Below are positions 56,582 through 64,000 of a DNA stretch of 64,000 nucleotides, in pieces. The DNA comes from Chytriomyces cf. hyalinus JEL632 (taxonomy: Eukaryota > Chytridiomycota > Chytridiomycetes > Chytridiales > Chytriomycetaceae). The position numbers were made by a program, and so were the translations under genes. Numbering within the stretch: position 1 is the first letter of the stretch; each line of letters begins with the position of its first letter. Where the stretch lies: NCBI GenBank assembly GCA_025435555.1, contig JAIWWG010000119.1, forward strand, positions 20,798 to 84,797. Reading direction: 5' to 3'. The notes under the pieces are model-generated. The model did not search any database. It was given only the letters and a program-made list of their open reading frames with translations, and had not been told where the DNA came from.

Positions 56582-56794
56582 CTACTTCAATCGAGCCATG
56601 ATCAATGCGTTCACAATCTCTTGGTCCAGCTTGACAACATCTTCCACGCTGGTCGGGCCTGTGGTGATAATTATCTCTGGCGTATGGAACTCCATCAGCG
56701 GTTGTGGCCATGCTCTGAGAATGCGCGGATCTGTTCGGGTGAAGGTGTAAATATTTAACAAGCGCAAAAATGAAATGCCCAATCTGCCGAACAA
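56582..56794 (-). CDS. Small conserved-looking ORF, overlaps RRN7 start
   Basis: 70 codons ending EDVVKLDQEIVNALIMARLK. The second half (AWPQPLMEFHTPEIIITTGP) looks like real protein, with a balanced composition and an amphipathic helix. The first 25 codons overlap the start of the RRN7 gene on the other strand, so a start at a later Met or an upstream splice is possible. An AG acceptor-like site lies before ATCCGCGC. No family is recognised. Confidence 0.45.
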   Translation of the reverse strand: MFGRLGISFLRLLNIYTFTRTDPRILRAWPQPLMEFHTPEIIITTGPTSVEDVVKLDQEIVNALIMARLK

Positions 56795-58662
56795 GGCGAT
56801 TCAGACGAGACAAGGACAGCGGCCTGCGCTTCTGCATTAACGGTCACCAGATGCGTGGCACTGGTCATGTGGAGGTGATGTCCTATCCCTCCGATGTCGT
56901 CCTCTTGTTCTCAATCATCCCGAACAGGTCGGCGACGATGAAATCAAGTCTGGTGCAAGGCTGAGGAGGGTCCCCAAGAAGAAAAAGGCAAAGATGGTGT
57001 TTGTGAAGGGTTTCAAGTGAGTTTTGACGAATAAGGCAGCGTTGGGCGACACTGATGCAAACTCAACACTCAGGACCGCCACACCTCTGCTTGTCTATGA
57101 AGCATTTCAGCTTTCTCTTAAAGCGCAAGTGCGTGCGTTGGTGGAAAAGAAGGGTTTTCCGCCTTCTCTCGAGGTGAATGTTGGTTGTGAACTCTGAAAG
57201 AAACTGAATTCAGTGTGCAAAAGATTATCGTGCGCGACCTTTGGCTTGCATTCGTTTCAACGCAGGGCCTCAATGATTATACCGCGCGGAAAATGAACAG
57301 TTCGAAGCCGCGGTCACTTCGAGCGCCAATGATGGGATTGCAGCGAAACATCCAGCTTCTTCTTATATACATGGGATGCAGGTTGCTGCGGCTGCCATTC
57401 TTACTGTCGGATGTCCTAAAGTTTGAATTGCTGTTGATATAACTTGGATTGTGTCGTAATCCATTGCTTGTCAGATGGGCGGATTCTGGTGATATCCCCT
57501 TCCTGAATGCACTCGACGCGCTTCCCTCCGATTTTATGCAGCACGTGTCACGCCACCGCCTCTCATTTGTTCTCTTTAAGAAATCGTCGCTTCCAACATT
57601 GTCAATCCTCACTCTCGAACTAACCCGCTTGCTGCGAATCTTTCGAAATCTCGGAATTTCATTGCCAACAATCAACCGTCCCTTGGTTCTGTTACGAATG
57701 ATCAAAGCGTTCAATGTTCCGTTTGAATTGTATCCGTGCACGGAAATGATTTGGTCAGCAATCGGGCATTCGCAGCCTAAATGTTTTTTTCAATGAAAGC
57801 GCACATCGGCCGGAACTGTTGCTGTTGTCATGCTTGATTGTATCTATCCGGATATTGTACTCTTTCAAAAACTCGAAACGGTGAGAAAACAAATGCGCTC
57901 ACAAGACACGCCAAAAAAAAAAAAAAAAAAAAAAAACTCAAACCATTCGAAAAAATCTTCAGACTCGTATTTGTATCATGGCTGTCGAATCTACCACCAA
58001 TTGACGAACTTTTAGCATCCATGAAAATTGAAATGCACAAGCAGCGTGCATGGTGTTGGGGCAAGCGGACCTTAACCGACTTGGATTCGGAGTTTCATGG
58101 CGGGATTTCAACGTTTGCGAGTCATTGCCAGGATTACCTTTTTGACAAAACGCGTTTAAGTAAGTCTTTATGTCTGTGTGTTTTTTGGAAATGCCTGCTC
58201 TGAATTGGCATTTGTAAAGATACCAGTCGGCATGGATTCCACGCAATTGTGGAGGGCATTCTACCATCAGGGAATGAATCAAATGAAAATGGTCAAATCG
58301 CCTCACAATGGAATTTCGGATTATCTCAGCGCCCGCCAATGCAACATGCGCTCGAAGAATACTTGAAACCCTCCCCTGAAAGCGTAAATACAAACTCGAT
58401 GGATCTTGAATCGGACTGGTTCTTCACGACAGAAACCCCCGAGTCTGGGTTCTTACTGGACGCTGTGTTGGAGGTGAATGATAGTATGGGCGAAGTTGAT
58501 GCCGAGCTTGCAGAGTTGATTGATGTTGGATCGAAATATTTACTCCTGGATGGGAGGCTCGTTCTCAACTGTGTGTGCAAGGTTGAAAACACATTGTTGG
58601 ATTTGGTCGAGCTCTTTGATATGCAGACACGTCAGACTGACGGTGAAGAAGTAAATATCTGA
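56770..58662 (+). CDS. RRN7: RNA polymerase I core factor subunit, Rrn7/TAF1B-like
   Basis: It begins MKCPICRTRRFRRDK and FCINGHQ, a zinc ribbon (C-x2-C ... C-x3-H) at the extreme N-terminus, as in Rrn7/TAF1B. Later exons read KTATPLLVYEAFQLSLKAQVR (cyclin-fold start), IQLLLIYMGCRLLRLPFLLSDVL, WADSGDIPFLNALDALPSDF, LPTLSILTLELTRLLRIFRNLGISLP and MIKAFNVPFELYPCTEM, the conserved cyclin-like repeats. A final exon to 58662 is acidic. About eight exons; several borders are approximate. The protein bridges the rDNA promoter and Pol I, like TFIIB. A 23-A tract at 57912-57934 lies in one intron. Confidence 0.82.
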
Positions 58663-58729
58663 TACAGGGATAATTGCGCAGTTTATTTTTCGAGATTGTT
58701 GGCATTGGGTGCCGATTCATATGATGGGT

Positions 58730-59814
58730 TCAGCAAATCAAACCGTTCAAGGCCGCGCGTTTCAGTTGCAGTCGAAACCGAACCAAGTCAACAATCGCTT
58801 CGTGAGTTGGAAGAGACATTCCACTCTTTGCCGCTCTTTCCAGCACATCGCCATTCAAAAAATCAATCTCAGACTCAAGACCCTTCGAAACCGTCGAATT
58901 CACATTATTCTCAGTTGCATTCGAAACAGCCAAGACGTGGCCCAACAGATCGTCCGCCGACATTTCCAAATAAGAAGAAAATTCGGGCAATCGGGCAATT
59001 TCGGCGCAGAGTAGCTTCAAAAGTGCGCGTCCATGTTTTGAGTTTGAAACGCTTCCGTTGCGGCAATTTATGATGGCGGTCACGGGGTTCAACGCGCAGT
59101 TGACGACGAGTTTTAAAAGCAGTTTTCGGTGAAGCGCTTCCCACTCCAGAGGTGCTGTCACGTTCAAGTCGTGCATCTGGTTCAAGGCGTGTAGAACTGA
59201 CTTTACGCGAGGATGAGATGAATCTGTTTCTGGTGGACATCCAAACACAGTCTCGCCCATGCCTGCGTGCGTAATGTTGCATGGCTTTGTTCGAAACACG
59301 CCGTGGGTGGTCGACCCAAGGATGAGATGGTGGTTCTTTTCGGGGAGCAAGAGTGCTAGGACGCCGTCAACCAACAAGACAATGACGCATTTATTCGTGT
59401 TGCGAGAAGGTTGAGTGTTTTATAGTAGATGTGTGACATTGCTGCTTGGATGAGAAAGGCTCAGAATGTCAGATCGGCAACTAAAGTGGACAAACCAGTT
59501 CGTTAGGGATAAAGGGCAGCAGTGCTGATTCAGCAGCATGCGCTGGGGTGCAAACAACCAAGTCTGCGTCCATTGGAACGCTCGATGGCAGGATACTCTC
59601 ATGCGTGGACGTGAGGGTTTCCTTCCCTGTTCGACTCGTTTGGATTTGTGCTTGTGTTGTTCCGCTTGCACCGGCAAAACGGCTCACGAGAGAGGCCGGG
59701 ACTCCCGATCGAGACAGTGTTTGCGCATGCAGACATCCGATGCTGCCAGGCCCGCTTTCGTGTCCATGTCAGCAGTGGTTTCGCTTGTAAGGATCCCACT
59801 CACATCAAATACAT
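58730..59814 (-). CDS. 2-dehydropantoate (ketopantoate) 2-reductase
   Basis: This NADPH enzyme acts in pantothenate and coenzyme A synthesis. Exon 1 is 11 bases (59804-59814) and, spliced to 59754, gives MYLIGPGSIGCLHAQTLSR with the GxGxxG nucleotide fold. The second exon runs to 59496 (DADLVVCTPAHAAESALLPF). The third exon reads VLLVDGVLALLL, GSTTHGVFRTKP, then the C-terminal helical domain with KLVVNCALNPVTAI (catalytic Lys), and SEIDFLNGDVLERAAKSG. Joining exon 2 to 3 is unclear: no AG acceptor lies in the open frame before VIVLLVDG. The gene may be frameshifted there or have a non-standard intron. Confidence 0.75.
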
Positions 59815-59858
59815 CATTTAAAACGTAAAATCCCCCAAAAAAAACAAACGAACAACGA

Positions 59859-61323
59859 CTACTTTCTGCGCCGCCCTTTCCCCGAGTTTGGATTCTTGCG
59901 TCCATGCCCAATCACAGGTCCACCAATGCCTCCACCCCGCTTTCCGTTTGTTTCGCTAAAGTGCACAAAATCTAAATCAAGATAATCCGCCTTTTTCTGT
60001 GCTGATTTTGCGGCGCGTAAACCAGCTGTGAACTCTTTTTGGTCCTCACGAAGGATCATGTCTGCGCCTGCCTTTCCGGCCTGGCCACCTTTTGGGGTAG
60101 GAATTGAAAACTAGTTTTTGAGAGCAATGGCAAGTGTTCAGATCAAGTTTGGCAAGATTTGAATGAAGACGCGTTTTCATACCTTTGTTCCACGCAAGTT
60201 GTACTGAAAGTTCTTTTTCAAGTAGAACGTGAGCTTCCCGTTGCCATCAATGCTGCAACTTGTTCTCATCAAAGTGTTGCCTCCACAAGCTGGGCAAAAC
60301 ACTTTGCTCATGTCTGTGGTGGTCTTGTAGCAAGCGTGGCAACGCATGATCCATGATTTGGCCTTTTTGATTTGAATTCCATCGACTGACACGAGGGTGA
60401 GGTTCATTTGAAGTAAAACGTTCTGTGTGGGCCCATCAGTAAAGAGATATTGGATCCACCAGGGAAACAAAACAAGTCCAAACCTGCATCGCAAAATCTG
60501 TCGTCAAACATCCAACGGCGATACGCTTCTGAGACGCCAACTGACTCTGTACTTTTTGCTCGTGCTTTGCTTTGATTTTCGCAATGTTGGCTGGCGTGAT
60601 CCATTCACCGCCATCGTCTTCGTCATCGACAGTGTATCCAGGACCCACTTCTGCAGCACTTTTCGCAGTTTCGACAACTTCTACTGACGGTGGTTCATGA
60701 ATGTTTGCGGCTGCTTCTTCGAGTTGATCATCTTCGTCCTCCACGTCGACATACTCCACAATTTGTTCACTCAGATCCAACATCGATTCTTCAGCTTCTT
60801 GTTCGATTGACTGCTTTGACGTGGACGCATCAGTCTCCTCTGTTGCGGTAACAGAGGCGGTATCGGCAGTCTTGACTCTAGGTTTCTTTGGCGCAAACTG
60901 CTGCGGCTGTGCAGGAATGAAAGAAATGGGTCAGTCATGTGAAGATCTGTTGTATACCAATCGAATCAATTCAGTCGTTACCCTCATGGGCTCCGTCCGC
61001 AAGTGCGCAATCCCATTCCGCTCCTTCTCGAACATATACGTCAAAGCCAACACCCGCAAATCCGTACCACTCAGCACAGAAAAGTCTCCCGTCTTTCTCG
61101 CAAAGGCCGCAACGGCGGCAACACTTTCATCTGATGGAACCCGGACTTTCACATCTGAAAGGGCCACTGCCAGTGCCAGATTTGCCCGTGCATTGTAGTC
61201 ACGCACCTCCCGGACAACCTCGGCAATGGTAACCACCTCTTCTGCCAGGCTGTCCAGACGGATGCCGCTCTTGATAAATGCTGCCGTGTCGGCAATGAGG
61301 ACCTGCGTCTTCTTCTCTGGCAT
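59859..61323 (-). CDS. NOB1: Endonuclease NOB1 (20S pre-rRNA cleavage)
   Basis: The first exon (60982-61323) carries the PIN domain: LIADTAAFIKSG (first acidic residue), EVVREVRD, and SVLSGTDLRVLALTY (DxR). An acidic linker follows (about 60545-60890: EAEESMLDLSEQ and EDEDDQLEEA). Next comes GGEWITPANI, typical for Nob1, then the zinc ribbon with RCHACYKTT and VFCPACGGNTLMR. The C-terminal basic part ends KNPNSGKGRRRK. The enzyme cuts 20S pre-rRNA at site D to make 18S rRNA during 40S maturation. Four exons with short introns. All catalytic acidic residues I can identify are present. Confidence 0.95.
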
Positions 61324-61538
61324 TTTGTGTTGGTGAATGGGGCAAGAAAAAACAAAAAGGAAACACTTTCATAATTCTGGTTGTTGATGCTGCATTATTG
61401 TTTTACTTCTTCGTTGTGCCAAACGGCGCTTGGCTAACTTCTCTCCAGAGACAGTCGCATGCGCCAATAACAGCCGCTCCCAGTCGTTGCAAAGTAAGTT
61501 AACCCCAAACTTTTTGTTTCTCGCAAATCATAAAATAT

Positions 61539-63060
61539 ATGGCGTCCGCACAGCCGCCTTTCGAACTCTTCGCATGGGGTCCTGCCTGGGGACTGGACTC
61601 GTTCGATCCGTTCTGCATGTCTGTGCAGGTAATGGGTGACCTTTGATGCTCACATCGAACAGTGCTTACTCGTTGCGAACAGTGTTATTTGTCGCTCTCA
61701 TGCGCGAGCTGGGTGTGCACAAAGTCGTCCAATCCAAAGATATCTCCATCTGGTATTATAGCCATTAACCATTGAAACCATTGATCGCGCTGAAGGTTCA
61801 TATCAAACAGGCGAGCTTCCGCTGCTGCGTGACGGCACCATCCCTGTTGCCGGCCGGGCCAATATTATCCGGCATCTGAAGCGAAAGGTGTGCAACTTCT
61901 TTCTCTTTTTGTTTTGCTGTCTCTGATATGGGATGAACTGGGGCAGGGATTCGATCTCGATGCAAACTTGACTCCACTCCAATTGGCCCAATCTGCAAGG
62001 TGAGCGAACTTATCCACTGCAATTGCCACACTAACGCTTTTCATCTCTTACCAGTTTCATCAATCTGATCGAAACAAAGCTGTACGACTCGCTGCTGCAT
62101 ACCCTCTTCATGGACGCCAAAAACTACAGCGAGGACACGCTGCGCGTTTACTCCAAACAACTCGACTTTGTACGTCGGTTCTACGTACCCGAGGTGTTGA
62201 AGAAACGAGTTGTTGGTCGGTTGGCTGGATACAGGTGGAGTGGCCTTCAAATGCCCACCCCGTCATGAATCTCATCATCCCTCTTATCTCCCACTTAGAA
62301 TGATGCTCGATCACAACCAGGAACTTGTGAATGAAGTTTATTTGAATGCAAAAGACGTTTTTCAAGCCTTGGATGACAAGCTTGGAGACCAACTCTTCTT
62401 TTTCGGCGACAAGTGAGTTGGTTTTTCGAAAATGATGGAAAGCATTCTTGAAACTCAAATCACCGCCCGCACAGACCCACAACTCTCGATGCTGTCGCGT
62501 ATGCGCATCTGTCTCTCCATGCGTTGCCCCTTTTAACAAACCCGAAGCTCCACGCCATTCTGACCTTCAGCTTTCCCAACCTCATTGCTTACATTACGCG
62601 CATGCAAGCAGCTCTGACTCTTTATCCACCTCCATCTCCGAGTCCGATGCCGCCGTCTCTGCATATTGTTTCCATTCTGTCAAACCCAAGTGGCGCATTT
62701 TCTGCGATTGCTGCAGATGTTTCTCGCCGTTGGTCTGCTTTGACTTCAGAAAGTGCGCCAGAATCTTTCGGAGACCCTGCATTGGACGCACGTGAGAAGA
62801 AGAAACGGGTGGCGCGAGTGGAGACGTTTTGGAAGTGGATGTCAGTGTTGGGTGCGGTTGGGTTCTTTGTTGGGTATGTTTTTGCAAATGGGATTGTCGA
62901 GTTGCGAAGTGGGGATGACAAGGATGAACATGATGTTGAGGATTATCATGGAAACCACCCTGATGATGCAAATGGAGATGCTGTTGTTGATGGGGACTCG
63001 TTTGTTTACGTGGACAAGAATGGTAATGTGTTCACAGAAGGGGAAAGCAAGGAGGAGTAG
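61539..63060 (+). CDS. Metaxin/SAM37-like outer mitochondrial membrane protein
   Basis: Start MASAQPPFELFAWGPAWGL, a metaxin-type thioredoxin-fold opening. Exons continue SLSCASWVCTKSSNP, LPLLRDGTIPVAGRANIIRHL, QSASFINLIETKLYDSLLHTLFMDAKNY, DVFQALDDKLGDQLFFFG, and TLDAVAYAHLSLHALPLL, matching a GST-like C-terminal domain. A final hydrophobic span (MSVLGAVGFFVGYVFANGIV) precedes an acidic tail. Six exons, about 400 residues. The protein would sit in the SAM complex, which inserts beta-barrel proteins into the outer membrane. Fungal Sam37 and animal metaxin share this plan; which name fits best is open. Confidence 0.85.
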
Positions 63061-64000
63061 ATTCCTCTGAATAAAGAGTAATTCTGTCACCCAGCAAACA
63101 CTCCACACATGCATTCATCCTCACTGGCAGTTTAGTCACTCCTTCACAGCAACAATCTCAATTGTCATCTGCATGGCATATGTGATAGGCTTAAGCACAG
63201 GAAGCTGGACAACAAGGGAGTTCAATACAGGATTCTGGGAATCAAAGAAAAAGGGTAACTACTGCTGGAGGTGGACAGTGGCAGAATCTTTGAGTTGGTC
63301 CTGTCAGAAATCCATCTCAATCCTACAACAGAATCGTATAAGGTGTTGATTTGTATGGGAGAAACTCTGAACACTCAAGGTTGTTGCAGATCCTGGTCAA
63401 GGTGGACCAGTGGTCTCCTCATGTACTCAACATAAAGGAGAGCTCAAAAATCTCTGGAATGCATGAAGATGTGGGAAACAGGTGTTTGAGCACCTGCAGA
63501 CCCCATACGTAACAAAGATGTGAAATACACATGACTTCGTGTAAACATAGACAAGCCACGGGGGCAGTAACACAATCACACACACAGGTCTCTGGTACAT
63601 CTGCCAAGTCCTACGAGCACCCATGTGCCATCCACGGCTATTTATGGTCACTGGATGAGAAGTTGTGAGGCATACTGCCAAGACCCCAATAAATCTTTAT
63701 TTATACAAAGTTGGGACTTTAAATAATCCACCACGATAACACACCATCACATGACACCCTCACCAAGTTGTCATAAGGTGTCAGACTCTATCACTCTAGA
63801 GAATACCAACAGTACTAAGCCAAACTACCTGCAACACCAAGCATTTGGCAGAAACACACTAGTACATAGCTTATGTAGTTGAAACGAAGGTTTGAGCCCA
63901 GATAGGCGTCACTTGAGGACCTAGATCTTGCATAAGCAAAGTTCAAAGTTAGTACACCACAGTCAAACTGACACGCTGAAACGTACATGGACAGCAGGCA
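63061..64000. other. Gene-free end of window
   Basis: About 940 bases without a convincing frame. Base usage is low in CG and rich in CA/TG words, unlike the genes, and similar to 21.7-22.3 kb. It could be decayed repeat DNA. The sequence continues beyond the window, so no element ends can be set. Confidence 0.5.

Noticed and set aside
1-64000. CRISPR arrays, bacterial operons or ribosome binding sites
   Set aside because: No direct-repeat/spacer arrays were seen, and the dense spliceosomal introns show nuclear eukaryotic DNA.
1-64000. tRNA and rRNA genes
   Set aside because: I scanned for GGTTCGAATCC-like T-arms by eye and found only matches inside coding exons with no paired acceptor stem. 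A tRNAscan run would settle it.

Overview
The window is eukaryotic nuclear DNA from a compact, intron-rich genome. Genes lie on both strands, often 50-150 bases apart. Most introns are 50-90 bases with GT...AG ends. Fungal-type genes (RRN7-like Pol I factor, threonine synthase, ornithine carbamoyltransferase, Sec14-like protein, SPS1/MST3-type Ste20 kinase) sit beside genes better known from animals (SZT2 of KICSTOR, DONSON, base-exchange phosphatidylserine synthase, dynactin p27). I infer an early-diverging, probably zoosporic (chytrid-like) fungus; another unicellular opisthokont is not excluded.

Layout. 0-8.7 kb: 3' part of a phosphatidylserine synthase, EBP2, a mitochondrial carrier, a WD-like fragment, mitochondrial methionyl-tRNA synthetase, an EF-hand protein. 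8.8-19.8 kb: a 12-exon SZT2 gene whose exons add up to exactly 3,457 codons. 20-29.4 kb: Sec14-like protein, a single-exon 7TM protein, a PAS-kinase-like kinase, a damaged F-box/ankyrin gene, a small membrane protein. 29.4-43.4 kb: dynactin p27, three FKBP2-type ER prolyl isomerases interrupted by a PAN2 remnant, TPT1, a citrate-type carrier, threonine synthase, ornithine carbamoyltransferase, LSm6, a UBXN7-type protein. 43.5-51.8 kb: six tandem 7TM paralogues, one a pseudogene. 51.8-63.1 kb: DONSON, Ste20 kinase, a small antisense ORF, RRN7, a ketopantoate reductase, NOB1 and a metaxin/SAM37-like protein. The last 0.9 kb shows no gene.

The most unusual region is 47.1-51.9 kb. There a unit made of a 7TM tail exon, a whole 7TM gene and the 5' end of DONSON has been tandemly copied. 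This left two orphan DONSON exon-1 fragments, two orphan tail exons and a foldback element. The resident DONSON exon 1 lacks 11 bases that the orphan copies keep. Most genes are housekeeping: ribosome biogenesis (EBP2, NOB1, RRN7), RNA processing (LSm6, TPT1), mitochondria (carriers, MetRS, metaxin) and nutrient signalling (SZT2, PAS-like kinase). All identifications rest on motif recognition from the sequence; no database search was run.
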